From: Dactylosporangium fulvum
GTDB lineage: Bacteria; Actinomycetota; Actinomycetes; Mycobacteriales; Micromonosporaceae
NCBI RefSeq assembly: GCF_025137375.1
Contig: NZ_CP073720.1
Location: forward strand, 4,550,501-4,614,500
DNA length: 64,000 bases
Direction of reading: 5' to 3'
Of the stretch, positions 14,909-23,912 are shown in pieces. Position 1 is the stretch's first letter. Each line of letters starts with the position of its first letter. A program made the position numbers and the translations under genes. The notes beneath the pieces were generated by a model. That model saw only the letters and a program-made list of their open reading frames with translations. It was not told the DNA's origin and did not search any database.

Positions 14909-17727
14909 GCAGCGACGGGCCACGACTGGGGGAGGCGGCCCGGTCCGTGTGGGGCAAGACCGACCGCAAGGGCACGTCACCGGTCGGCTGGCTGCCGCTG
15001 TGGCGGCACCTCGCCGACTCCGCCGACGTCGCCGGCCGGCTCTGGGACGACTGGCTCAGCCCGGCGGTGCGCCGGCTTGTCGCCGACGAACTGCCCGGCG
15101 GCGACACAGACGGCCGAACACTCGCGGTCTGGCTGGCCGGGGTGCACGACATCGGCAAGGCCACCCCGGCCTTCGCCATCCAAGCTCCGGCGCTTGCCGA
15201 GCGGATGCGTGAGCGCGGCCTCGGGTACCGCTCCGGGCAGATCAACGCCGATCGGCGTCTCGCACCGCACGCCACCGCAGGCCACCATGTGCTCGCCGAT
15301 TGGCTGCAACGGCAGGGTTGGGAGGACCCGCACCCGTACGCCGTCGTGGTCGGCGGCCACCACGGCGTGCCGCCCACCGACGAGCAGCTGCGGGACGTGC
15401 GGATGCGTCCGTACCTGTGCGGCGACGCCGCGTGGGAAGAAGTGCAGCGGGAGCTGCTGACCTGGATGACCGAGCGGTCCGCGGCCGGTGACCGGCTGGC
15501 CCAGTGGCGGGACGCGCCGCTGTCGCAGCCGGCCCAGGCAGCCCTCACCGGCCTGGTCATCGTCGCCGACTGGATCGCCAGCAACGAGGACTTCTTCCCG
15601 TACGTCCTGGACAGCGCCGACGCCGACCGGCTGCGCGTGGGCTGGGAACTGTTGGACCTGCCGCTGCCTTGGCTGCCGGCCGCACCACCCGATGGCGTGG
15701 ACGGGCTCTTCGCCGCACGGTTCGACCTGCCAGCGGGAGCGACACCACGTCCGGCGCAGCGCACTGTCGCGGAACTGGCCGCGGCAATGCCGGCACCCGG
15801 AATGATGATCGTCGAGGCCGCCATGGGCGAGGGCAAGACCGAGGCGGCGCTTGCCGCGGTGGAGATCCTGGCCCGGCGTACCAATGCGTCCGGCTGCTAT
15901 CTGGCCCTGCCCACCCGAGCCACCAGCGACGCCATGTTCGGCCGGATGCTGTCCTGGCTGCGCAGGCTGCCGGACGCTCAGATCGGTCGCGGTGACCGGG
16001 AGGTTCGGCTCGCGCACGGCAAGGCGGCCCTCAACCCCGAGTACGACCAGCTCCGTTTCACGTCGCTGCCCAGCGGCATCGCCGAGGACGCCGGCGGCAC
16101 CGACATCGGGGTCCACGCCTGGCTGGCCGGCCGCAAGCGCACAATGCTGTCCAGCTTCGTGGTCGGCACCATCGACCAGCTGCTGTTCGCCGCGCTGCGC
16201 GGCAAACACCTGGCGCTGCGCCACCTCGGCCTGGCCGGCAAGGTCGTCGTCATCGACGAGGCCCACGCGTACGACGTGTTCATGGGACGCTTCCTGGACC
16301 GGGCGTTGCAGTGGCTCGGCGGGTACGGCGTGCCCGTGGTGGTGCTCTCCGCGACACTGCCCGCGCACCGCCGGGCACAGCTGATGGAGGCGTACGACCG
16401 GGGCCGGCTCGGCCCGCCGCCCCCGCTCACTTGGCGCGACCGGGGCAAGCCGCGCACCGACCCGTACGCCGCGCTCCGCACCGACCTGCGGTACCCGCTG
16501 GTGACCGTGTCCAGCGAGCAGCGCGGCGCCACCGCGACCACCTGCGCCGACTCCGGCCGTGGCGTCGAGGTCCGGCTGCGCCGCCTGGACGACGACGTGC
16601 CGGTGTTGGCCGAACTGCTTCGCGAGCAGCTGTCCGGCGGCGGTTGCGCGCTGGTGGTCCGCAACACCGTGGCACGCGTCCAGGAGACGGCCGCAGCACT
16701 GCGCGCCATGCTCGGCCCGGACATCCCGGTGTCGGTGACGCACTCCCGGTTCATGGCCGTCGACCGAGCCGCGAAGGACCGCTGGCTGCGAGAGACGTTC
16801 GGGCCACCCGGCAGCGCCAACCGCCCGCAGCGGCACATCGTCGTGGCCAGCCAGGTCGCCGAGCAGTCCCTCGACATCGACTTCGACCTGCTCGTCACCG
16901 ACCTGGCCCCGGTCGACCTCGTGCTGCAACGCATCGGCCGGCTGCACCGCCACCCGCGCGCCGACCGCCCGGCCCGGCTCGCCACCGCGACCTGCTGGCT
17001 CACCGGAGCCGACTGGAACGAGGAACCACCCCAGCCGGTGCCGGGATCGCGCCGCGTCTACCAGACCGCCACCCTGCTCCGCAGCGCCGCGGTACTGCTG
17101 CCGCACCTCGACGGCGCACCGCTGCGGCTGCCGGCCGACATCGCGCCGCTCACCCAGGCCGCCTACGGCGACACGCCGGTCGGCCCGGCGGCCTGGCAGC
17201 CGACGATGGCCGAGGCGGAAGCGCGGCGGCAGGACGAACAGGCCGCCAAGGAACAGAAAGCAAACGCGTTCCTGCTGGCCGAACCGGGCGAGACGTCGCT
17301 GATCGGCTGGCTCACCGGCGGCGTCGGTGACGCAGACGACCGCACAGCCCAAGGCCACGTCCGCGACACCGACGCCGAATCGCTGGAGGTCCTGCTACTC
17401 GTTCGGACCTCTGAAGGGCTCGTTGTCCCGCCATGGATCGACGGGGGTGGAGCGCTCGTGCCCACCGGCAGTGCCCCCGGCTGGCCACTGCAACGTCTGA
17501 TCGCCCGTTGCACGCTGCCCCTGCCCCGGATGATGACCGACCCCGAGGCGATCGACGACGTCATCGCCGAGCTGGAGGGGCGGATCGATCTGCGGGCCTG
17601 GCAGGACAGTCCCTGGCTGTCCGGCGAACTCGTCCTTGACGTTGACGGTGACGGCCGAGCCGATGTGGCTGGCTTCAGCCTGCACTACGACCCGGACGAA
17701 GGACTGCGCGTTGCTCGTGCCGCCTGA
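14905..17727 (+). CDS. cas3: CRISPR-associated nuclease-helicase Cas3 (type I-E)
   Basis: 940-aa effector that unwinds and degrades target DNA marked by Cascade. The N-terminal HD nuclease carries WLAGVHDIGKATPAFA near residue 80, HATAGHHVLADWL and VVVGGHHGVPP. The helicase follows with Walker A EAAMGEGKTEAAL near 307, DEAH box VVIDEAHAYD near 450, VLSATLP, and motif VI QRIGRLHRH near 674. All the usual residues are visible and the length is normal. It overlaps the upstream RelE-UvrD gene by 4 nt and precedes cas8e by 31 nt, so it belongs to the same operon. Confidence 0.97.
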   Translation: MSSDGPRLGEAARSVWGKTDRKGTSPVGWLPLWRHLADSADVAGRLWDDWLSPAVRRLVADELPGGDTDGRTLAVWLAGVHDIGKATPAFAIQAPALAERMRERGLGYRSGQINADRRLAPHATAGHHVLADWLQRQGWEDPHPYAVVVGGHHGVPPTDEQLRDVRMRPYLCGDAAWEEVQRELLTWMTERSAAGDRLAQWRDAPLSQPAQAALTGLVIVADWIASNEDFFPYVLDSADADRLRVGWELLDLPLPWLPAAPPDGVDGLFAARFDLPAGATPRPAQRTVAELAAAMPAPGMMIVEAAMGEGKTEAALAAVEILARRTNASGCYLALPTRATSDAMFGRMLSWLRRLPDAQIGRGDREVRLAHGKAALNPEYDQLRFTSLPSGIAEDAGGTDIGVHAWLAGRKRTMLSSFVVGTIDQLLFAALRGKHLALRHLGLAGKVVVIDEAHAYDVFMGRFLDRALQWLGGYGVPVVVLSATLPAHRRAQLMEAYDRGRLGPPPPLTWRDRGKPRTDPYAALRTDLRYPLVTVSSEQRGATATTCADSGRGVEVRLRRLDDDVPVLAELLREQLSGGGCALVVRNTVARVQETAAALRAMLGPDIPVSVTHSRFMAVDRAAKDRWLRETFGPPGSANRPQRHIVVASQVAEQSLDIDFDLLVTDLAPVDLVLQRIGRLHRHPRADRPARLATATCWLTGADWNEEPPQPVPGSRRVYQTATLLRSAAVLLPHLDGAPLRLPADIAPLTQAAYGDTPVGPAAWQPTMAEAEARRQDEQAAKEQKANAFLLAEPGETSLIGWLTGGVGDADDRTAQGHVRDTDAESLEVLLLVRTSEGLVVPPWIDGGGALVPTGSAPGWPLQRLIARCTLPLPRMMTDPEAIDDVIAELEGRIDLRAWQDSPWLSGELVLDVDGDGRADVAGFSLHYDPDEGLRVARAA

Positions 17728-17758
17728 GTCCACTTCGATCGCAAAGAGAGGTGATGCC

Positions 17759-19414
17759 GTGACCGGCGCACCGTACCAATCCGGGTTCTCGCTGGTGGAT
17801 GAGGCGTGGGTTCCGGTGCTGGACGCCGCTGGGCAACGGCGCGACGTGTCGCTGCTGGACCTGTTCGAGCAGGCGGGCAACATTCGCATGATCGCCGGTG
17901 AGCTGCCCACACAGACGTTCGCGATCCTGCGGTTGGCGCTGGCGATCCTGCACCGCGCCACCGACGGCCCGCCCGGCGAAGCCGCCTGGCAGGCGCTATG
18001 GCGGGATCGACGGCCATTGCTGCCGGACGTCCCCGACTACCTCGGCGAATTCCGCGAACGGTTCGACCTGCTCCACCCGGACCACCCGTTTTACCAGGTC
18101 GCCGACCTGCGTGCGGCGAAGGACAACACGTACGGGCTGGAGCGGCTGATCGCCGACGTGCCCAACGGCATGCCGTTCCTGACGAGTCGCGCCGGGCCGG
18201 GGATGGAGTCGATCTCGCCGGCCGAGGCGGCCCGCTGGCTGGTGCACTGTCAGGCGTTCGACCCGTCCGGCATCAAGACCGGCGCGGTCGGTGACAGCCG
18301 GGTCAAGAACGGCAAGGGCTATCCCATGGGAGTCGCCTCGGTCGGTGCACTGGGTGGCGTTCATCTGGAGGGCGCCAACCTGCGCGAGACGTTGCTGCTC
18401 AACCTGATTCCGGTCGCGCCGGGCTGGCGGCTTGCCGACGACCGGGATCTCCCGGCATGGGAGCGGAAGCCGCAGTCCGCCGTCGAGGAGCCCGACGCAA
18501 CCCGTGGCCCGTATGGTCTGCTCGGCCTGTACACCTGGCAGTCCCGTCGGATCCGGCTGTTCGGCGATCGCGACGGCATCACCGGCGCCATGATCTCCAA
18601 TGGCGACTCCCTCGAGTGGCAGGATCGGCACCAGTTGGAGCCGATGAGTGTGTGGGGCCGCAGCGGGCCCAGGGAGAAGCAACAGAAGCGAACCCCGATC
18701 TACCTTCCCCGACCGCACGACCACACGCGGGCGCTCTGGCGTGGACTCCAGACGTTGCTTCCGCCGTTACCGCCTGGCAACGAACCACCGCAGCGGCTCT
18801 CGCCCCTGGTGCTGCAGTGGTTGGCCCGGCTCACCGTCACCGGCGTTGTGGGACAGGACTTCCAGGTGCGCCCGCGTGCGACCAGCATTGCTTACGGCAC
18901 CCAGCAGGCAGTCGTCGACGAGGTATTCGGTGACGGACTCACGATGAATGTGCTGCTGCTGGTCGAGGGATCGCCGCTGCGTACCACCGCCGTGGATGCC
19001 GCCGCCGACGCCGAGGCCGCGGTCAGGGTGCTCAGCCAGCTCGCCAACAACCTGGTCCGCGCCGCCGGTGGCGACGCCGACAGCGGCGCGGGCAGCCGGG
19101 CGGCCGAGCGCGGGTACTCCCAACTGGACCGCCTCTTCCGGGACTGGCTGGCACGGCTGGGCCCGGACAGTGATCCGGCTGCCGAGCGTGCGTCATGGCA
19201 GCGACTGGTGCGACAGGCCATCGCGCGCCTTGGCCGCGAGCTGGTCCAGTCGGCCGGCCCGGCCGCCTGGGTGGGCCGTCTGGTTGAGGACCGCAACGGC
19301 AAGCAGGTGCATTACTCCAGTTACCAGGCCGAAGCGTGGTTTCGAACCGGGCTGGCCAAGGCGCTGCCGCTGGCCTTCGACCGCACGGAGCAGAAGCAGG
19401 AGGTTTCACAATGA
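17759..19414 (+). CDS. cas8e: Cascade large subunit Cas8e (Cse1/CasA)
   Basis: The 551-aa large subunit of Cascade recognises the PAM and recruits Cas3. FSLVDEAWVPVLDAAG at the N terminus, PFYQVADL, WLVHCQAFDPSGIKTGA, GGVHLEGANLRETLLLNL and the C-terminal helical bundle match the Cse1 family. The GTG at 17759 is preferred: GAGAGG lies 7 nt upstream and the product begins VTGAPYQSGFSLVDE. The frame is open back to 17636 but overlaps the cas3 end. The stop codon overlaps the cse2 ATG. Confidence 0.96.
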   Translation: MTGAPYQSGFSLVDEAWVPVLDAAGQRRDVSLLDLFEQAGNIRMIAGELPTQTFAILRLALAILHRATDGPPGEAAWQALWRDRRPLLPDVPDYLGEFRERFDLLHPDHPFYQVADLRAAKDNTYGLERLIADVPNGMPFLTSRAGPGMESISPAEAARWLVHCQAFDPSGIKTGAVGDSRVKNGKGYPMGVASVGALGGVHLEGANLRETLLLNLIPVAPGWRLADDRDLPAWERKPQSAVEEPDATRGPYGLLGLYTWQSRRIRLFGDRDGITGAMISNGDSLEWQDRHQLEPMSVWGRSGPREKQQKRTPIYLPRPHDHTRALWRGLQTLLPPLPPGNEPPQRLSPLVLQWLARLTVTGVVGQDFQVRPRATSIAYGTQQAVVDEVFGDGLTMNVLLLVEGSPLRTTAVDAAADAEAAVRVLSQLANNLVRAAGGDADSGAGSRAAERGYSQLDRLFRDWLARLGPDSDPAAERASWQRLVRQAIARLGRELVQSAGPAAWVGRLVEDRNGKQVHYSSYQAEAWFRTGLAKALPLAFDRTEQKQEVSQ

Positions 19415-20052
19415 CCACGGTCGCAACGGATCAGGCACGCAAGGCCTCACCGGGACGCCGTCGGGACGGTCTGGGCAATCACGTCGCTCGGATCGTCGGC
19501 GCCCTGCAGGTGCAGGTGTTGCGTGACCCGCCCCGGCCGGAGGCGGTGAGCGCACTGGCCCGGCTGCGCCGTGGCATCGGCCGTGACCCCGGCTTCGACT
19601 ACACCCTGGAGAGCTATCTGTGGGTTCCGGATGAGCTGCTGGGTCGCCGGCCGGCCAACGACGCTGAGGCCGCGGACACCGAACATGCGGTGCACGACTC
19701 GATCACCCTGTATGCGTTGCACCAGCAGTCCCGCCGGGAACCAATGCACGTCGACGGGCAAGGACTGGGCCAGGCCATAGCTCGGCTGGTGCACGCCGTC
19801 GACGGGCCGGACGGGGTGCGGCGGCGCTTCGCCGCGCTCGGTACCGCCAGCAGCTACCCGGAAGGGATCTATCACCTGCGCAGCCTCGTCACCATGCTGC
19901 GTGAACACCAGATCCCCCTCGACTACGGCCTGCTTGCCGACGACCTGCGACTCCTTCGTCAGCCCGCGAAACGCGCGACCGTACAGGCCATCTGGGGCCG
20001 CGAGTTCTTCCGTAGCCGCCCCGCCGACACTTCAGAGGAGAGCCCCGCATGA
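19411..20052 (+). CDS. cse2: Cascade small subunit Cse2 (CasB/Cas11e)
   Basis: The 213-aa small helical subunit lines the belly of Cascade and contacts the target strand. The segments ALARLRRGIGRDPGFDY, HDSITLYALHQQSR, LVHAVDGPDGVRRRFAAL and LREHQIPLDYGLLADDL fit the Cse2 family. The ATG sits inside the cas8e stop (ATGA) behind AGCAGGAGG, and the stop overlaps the cas7e ATG. The first 20 residues are a polar extension. Confidence 0.95.
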   Translation: MTTVATDQARKASPGRRRDGLGNHVARIVGALQVQVLRDPPRPEAVSALARLRRGIGRDPGFDYTLESYLWVPDELLGRRPANDAEAADTEHAVHDSITLYALHQQSRREPMHVDGQGLGQAIARLVHAVDGPDGVRRRFAALGTASSYPEGIYHLRSLVTMLREHQIPLDYGLLADDLRLLRQPAKRATVQAIWGREFFRSRPADTSEESPA

Positions 20053-21173
20053 ACCGCACCATCATCGACGTGTACGTGCTGCAGACCGTGCCCCCGAGCA
20101 ACCTCAACCGGGACGACACCGGCTCGCCGAAGACCGCAATGTACGGCGGCGTGCGCCGCGCCAGAGTGTCCAGCCAGGCCTGGAAACGCGCCGTCCGGCT
20201 GGCCTTCGCCGACCTGCTGGACAGCTCCCAGCTCGGCGAGCGGACCAAGCGGGTGGGCGAGGCGCTCGCAGCCCGGATCAAGGCGCTCGACCCGATCCTC
20301 ACCGGCGAGGCAGCGTCCGCCCTGGCCGCCGAGGCATTCGTCGCCTCCGGTCTGGCGAAGGCCGAGAAGAAGAAGGGCGAGGCGAAGGACGTCGAATCCG
20401 GCTACCTGCTGTTTCTCAGCCGCCGGCAGCTGGACAACATCGCCGCCGCCGCGCTGGAGGCGTCACGCAGCGGCACCGCTCTGGACAAGGCGCGGTTCAA
20501 GGCGCTGGCGAACACCGAGCATTCGGTGGACATCGCCATGTTCGGCCGGATGGTGGCCGACATGACCGACATCAACGTCGACGCCGCCTGCCAGGTCGCG
20601 CACGCCATCAGCGTGCACGCCGTCGACAACGAGTTCGACTACTTCACCGCCGTCGACGACCGCAAGCAAGACGCCGCGGAGGCCGGTGCGGGCATGATCG
20701 GTACCGTCGAATTCAACTCCTCCACCCTGTACCGATACGCCACAGTCGACGTGGACGCGCTGCACCACACCCTCGGCGACGCGGCAGCCACCCGGGCCGC
20801 AGTGGAAGCCTTCCTGACCGCATTCGCCCGCAGCGTGCCGACCGGCAAGCAGAACACCTTCGCCCACCGGACCCTGCCCGACGCGGTACTGGTGCGGGTC
20901 CGTGACACGCAGCCGATCAACCTGGTCGGCGCGTTCGAGACTCCGATCCGAGAGACCGACTCCTCCGGCCGGGTCCGGCTCGCTGCGGCCGTCCTGGCCA
21001 AGCACACGCTCGACGTCGAGAGCGCCTACGGTGAGCGGCCAGTCGGCAGCTGGGTCACCCACGTCGGCGAGCGGACCGCGGCGCTGGCCGACCTCGGCAA
21101 GGCGGTGAGCTTCAGTGAGCTCGTCACCGGGGTGGGGGAGCAGGTCACCGCGGCGCTCGGCCAGCCGGCATGA
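20049..21173 (+). CDS. cas7e: Cascade backbone subunit Cas7e (Cse4/CasC)
   Basis: 374-aa RAMP protein that polymerises along the crRNA spacer. The start TIIDVYVLQTVPPSNLNRDD and the block RRARVSSQAWKRAVR are signatures of the Cse4/CasC family. TEHSVDIAMFGRMVAD and ISVHAVDNEFDYFTAVDD are further conserved blocks. Length is typical. It overlaps both cse2 and cas5e by ATGA junctions, so the Cascade subunits are translated as a chain. Confidence 0.97.
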   Translation: MNRTIIDVYVLQTVPPSNLNRDDTGSPKTAMYGGVRRARVSSQAWKRAVRLAFADLLDSSQLGERTKRVGEALAARIKALDPILTGEAASALAAEAFVASGLAKAEKKKGEAKDVESGYLLFLSRRQLDNIAAAALEASRSGTALDKARFKALANTEHSVDIAMFGRMVADMTDINVDAACQVAHAISVHAVDNEFDYFTAVDDRKQDAAEAGAGMIGTVEFNSSTLYRYATVDVDALHHTLGDAAATRAAVEAFLTAFARSVPTGKQNTFAHRTLPDAVLVRVRDTQPINLVGAFETPIRETDSSGRVRLAAAVLAKHTLDVESAYGERPVGSWVTHVGERTAALADLGKAVSFSELVTGVGEQVTAALGQPA

Positions 21174-21871
21174 GCGTCCTGGTGCTGCGGCTGGCCGCCC
21201 CGCTGCAGTCATGGGGCTCGTCCAGCCGGTTCGCCCACCGCGGCACCGAGGTCGCGCCGACCAAGAGCGGCGTGATCGGGCTGCTCGCCGCGGCCAAGGG
21301 CATCCGCCGCACCGAACCCCTGACCGAACTCCTCGGGCTCGAATTCGGGGTGCGGCTCGACCAGCCCGGGCACGTCCTGCGGGACTTTCAGACCGCGCGA
21401 ACGCTGGACGGGCGCGACAGCGCCCCCTTGACGTATCGCTTCTACCTGGCCGATGCGGCCTTCCTCGCCGTGGTCGGCGGCGACCGGAACCTGCTGACCG
21501 GCCTGGCGGAGGCGCTGCGCCGGCCGCGGTTCCCGCTGTACCTCGGCCGCCGGTCCTGCCCACCAGTCGGTCAGGTCTGCCTCGGTGTGCACGACGACAC
21601 CCTCGACGACACGCTGACCACATGGCCGTGGGCCGCCGCCGACTGGCACCGCCGCAAAGCCGCGCGGTCCGTCCGGCTGGAGTTCATCCGGGATGCCCGA
21701 CCGGGCGAGCCAGCCGCCGAGACGATGCACGACGAACCAGTCAGCTTCGATCCGGCGCATCGCCAGCACACCTGGCGGGCGGTCCATCGCGGGTATGTGA
21801 ACGTCGACAACGACCTCGCCGAACGTGCCGGTGTCACCGAGCACGACCCGCTGAGCCTGCTGGGAGGCTGA
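21170..21871 (+). CDS. cas5e: Cascade subunit Cas5e (CasD)
   Basis: 233-aa RAMP protein that holds the 5' handle of the crRNA. The N terminus VLRLAAPLQSWGSSSRFAHR followed by TEVAPTKSGVIGLLAAAKG is the classic Cas5 signature, and LTYRFYLADAAFLAVVGG also fits. The ATG overlaps the cas7e stop and the stop lies 2 nt before the cas6e ATG. Intact and of normal length. Confidence 0.97.
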   Translation: MSVLVLRLAAPLQSWGSSSRFAHRGTEVAPTKSGVIGLLAAAKGIRRTEPLTELLGLEFGVRLDQPGHVLRDFQTARTLDGRDSAPLTYRFYLADAAFLAVVGGDRNLLTGLAEALRRPRFPLYLGRRSCPPVGQVCLGVHDDTLDDTLTTWPWAAADWHRRKAARSVRLEFIRDARPGEPAAETMHDEPVSFDPAHRQHTWRAVHRGYVNVDNDLAERAGVTEHDPLSLLGG

Positions 21872-21873
21872 GG

Positions 21874-22539
21874 ATGTACCTCACCCGGTTCACCATCGAC
21901 CCGGCCCGCCGCGGTGCGCGGAAGCTGCTCGCCTCACCACAGGCCATGCACGCCGCGGTCCGGGCCGCCTTCGCCGCACCCGAGGACCACGACCGGCCCG
22001 GCGCCCGAACCCTGTGGCGGCTGGACACCGCTGCGGACGGTGCCGTCCAGCTCTACATCGTCAGCCCTGGACAGCCCGACCTCGCCCACCTGGTCGATCA
22101 GGCCGGCCGGGCAGCGGCCGAGGCCTGGACGACCCGCCCCTACGACGGGCTGCTGGCGTCACTGCACCCCGGCCAGCGGTGGGCATTCCGGCTCACCGCC
22201 AACCCGACCCACAGCGGACGGAAGACCCCCGAGTCGAAGGACACGCAACGCTTCGGCCGTCTGCGGGTCGAGGAACAGGCGCAGTGGCTGGTCGACCGGT
22301 CTGCCCGATGCGGCTTCACTGTCGCGGCACAGCAGGACGGCGAACCCAACCTGATGCTGCACCGCCGCCAGACGATGACGTTCAAACGTGGTGCCCATGC
22401 GGTCACCCTCACCACGGTGACCTACGACGGCGTGCTGGACGTCATCGACGCCGATGCCTTCCGTCAGGCCCTGAGTCTCGGTATCGGGCACGCCAAGGCG
22501 TACGGCTGCGGCCTGCTGACGATCGCCCCGGCACGTTGA
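21874..22539 (+). CDS. cas6e: CRISPR pre-crRNA endoribonuclease Cas6e (Cse3/CasE)
   Basis: 221-aa RAMP endonuclease that cuts each CRISPR repeat RNA at the hairpin and stays bound to the crRNA 3' end. MYLTRFTIDPARRGARKLLA, the early QAMHAAVRAAF block (His is a catalytic candidate), and the C-terminal Gly-rich loop LGIGHAKAYGCGLLTIAP mark the family. The ATG at 21874 follows GGGAGG. It is the only Cas6 in view, so it must process both arrays even though their repeats differ at a few positions; the stem CCCCGCG...CGCGGGG is the same in both. Confidence 0.96.
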   Translation: MYLTRFTIDPARRGARKLLASPQAMHAAVRAAFAAPEDHDRPGARTLWRLDTAADGAVQLYIVSPGQPDLAHLVDQAGRAAAEAWTTRPYDGLLASLHPGQRWAFRLTANPTHSGRKTPESKDTQRFGRLRVEEQAQWLVDRSARCGFTVAAQQDGEPNLMLHRRQTMTFKRGAHAVTLTTVTYDGVLDVIDADAFRQALSLGIGHAKAYGCGLLTIAPAR

Positions 22540-22543
22540 GACT

Positions 22544-23491
22544 GTGAAGATCCCCGGAGTGCCGCCGGCCGAGCTGCCCGATCTCACCCGCGCCGAGGAC
22601 CGGATCAGTTTTCTCTACCTGGAACGCTGCGTCATCCACCGAGACAGCAACGCGCTCACCGCTACCGACGACCGGGGAGTCGTCCACATCCCCGCCGCCT
22701 CCGTAGGAGTGCTGCTGCTCGGACCCGGCACCAGCGTCACCCACCAAGCTATCGCCCTGCTCGCCGACCACGGCGCCACCGCCATCTGGGTCGGCGAGCG
22801 GGGCGTGCGCTACTACGCCCACGGCCGGTCGCTGGCATCATCAAGCCGGCTGCTCATCGCCCAGGCGGCGGCAGTCAGCCATCGTGGTCGCCGGTTGGCC
22901 GTGGCCCGCACCATGTACGCGATACGCTTCCCCGGCGAGGACACCGCCAACCTCACCATGCAGCAACTCCGTGGCAAGGAAGGCGCTAGGGTCCGCCGCA
23001 TCTACCGGGAGCACGCCGCACGGACCGGGGTGGCGTGGAACCAGCGCCAGTACGATCGGGAGGACTTCGAGTCCGGCGACCTCATCAACCAGACGCTGTC
23101 CGCCGCGCATGCCTGCCTGTATGGCATCGTGCACGCCGTTATCGTCGCGCTCGGCGCCGCCCCCGGACTAGGCTTCGTCCACACTGGACATGAGCGTGCC
23201 TTCGTGTACGATATCGCGGACCTCTACAAGGCCGACATCACCATTCCGGTCGCATTCGACGTCGCGGCCAGTGACCCCACCGACATCAGCGCCGACACCC
23301 GCCGCGCGGTGCGGGACAGGGTGCACGACGGCGCGATCCTCACCCGGTGCGTGCGCGACATCCGAATGCTGCTGCTCCAGCCACAACCTACGGGAGAGAT
23401 CGAGGAAGAGGAGTCCCTAGGCTTGTGGGACGACAACGGCTTCGAGGTGGCCGCGGGCCGCAACTACGCTGACGAGGACGTTGACTTCTGA
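22544..23491 (+). CDS. cas1e: CRISPR adaptation integrase Cas1e
   Basis: 315-aa integrase that, with Cas2, inserts new spacers at the leader. Conserved parts include FLYLERCVIHRD, the helical domain, and GFVHTGHERAFVYDIADLYK holding the His and Asp of the metal site. The start is a GTG at 22544, 4 nt after the cas6e stop. The C-terminal tail (EIEEEESLGLWDDNGFEVAA) is acidic, as is common in Cas1e. The stop overlaps the cas2 start. Confidence 0.97.
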   Translation: MKIPGVPPAELPDLTRAEDRISFLYLERCVIHRDSNALTATDDRGVVHIPAASVGVLLLGPGTSVTHQAIALLADHGATAIWVGERGVRYYAHGRSLASSSRLLIAQAAAVSHRGRRLAVARTMYAIRFPGEDTANLTMQQLRGKEGARVRRIYREHAARTGVAWNQRQYDREDFESGDLINQTLSAAHACLYGIVHAVIVALGAAPGLGFVHTGHERAFVYDIADLYKADITIPVAFDVAASDPTDISADTRRAVRDRVHDGAILTRCVRDIRMLLLQPQPTGEIEEEESLGLWDDNGFEVAAGRNYADEDVDF

Positions 23492-23868
23492 TGACAGTCA
23501 TCATCCTCACGGCCTGCCCACCCGGGCTGCGGGGCCACCTCACCCAATGGCTGCTGGAGATTTCCGCCGGTGTGTACGTCGGACACATCAGCTCACGAGT
23601 GCGAAGCCGGCTATGGGCACGAGTGCAGGATATGGCCGGCCCAGGACGTGCACTGATGGTGTTTCAGATAGGCGGCGAGCAACGACTCTCCTTCAAGGTG
23701 CACGACCATCATTGGACGCCGGTAGACCTGGACGGGATAACGTTGATGCGCCGCCCCGCCGAACCCGTGTTCAACGCAGCGATGCCAGCGGGCTGGAGCA
23801 AGGCGGCACGCCGCCGTCGGTTCGGTCGTAGAGCTAGGCCTGCACAGCCGACGACGGAGAGCGAGTGA
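23491..23868 (+). CDS. cas2e: CRISPR adaptation protein Cas2e
   Basis: 125-aa Cas2 of the type I-E (CasD/Cse-linked) branch. It starts MTVIILTACPPGLRGHLTQW, followed by SAGVYVGHISSRVRSRLW. It forms the central dimer of the Cas1-Cas2 integrase. The C terminus carries an Arg-rich tail (KAARRRRFGRRARPA). The ATG overlaps the cas1 stop (TGATG). The stop codon itself lies at the beginning of the block conserved with the array 1 leader. Confidence 0.96.
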   Translation: MTVIILTACPPGLRGHLTQWLLEISAGVYVGHISSRVRSRLWARVQDMAGPGRALMVFQIGGEQRLSFKVHDHHWTPVDLDGITLMRRPAEPVFNAAMPAGWSKAARRRRFGRRARPAQPTTESE

Positions 23869-23912
23869 ATAAAATCTGGTATCTGGATCTTCATTGCCCC
23901 AGGTGAACAAGT
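23866..23912 (+). promoter_or_regulatory. Leader of CRISPR array 2
   Basis: These 47 bp run from the cas2 stop codon to the first repeat and end CAGGTGAACAAGT. They align without gaps to the 47 bp flanking array 1 (33 of 47 bases by hand count; the A-rich TGAAnAAAA, the GATCTnCA block and the 13 bases next to the repeat are best kept). Confidence 0.8.

Noticed and set aside
12707-17358. Very long minus-strand frames opposite the helicase and cas3
   Set aside because: Antisense shadows of high-GC codon bias. The plus-strand frames carry all helicase and nuclease motifs.
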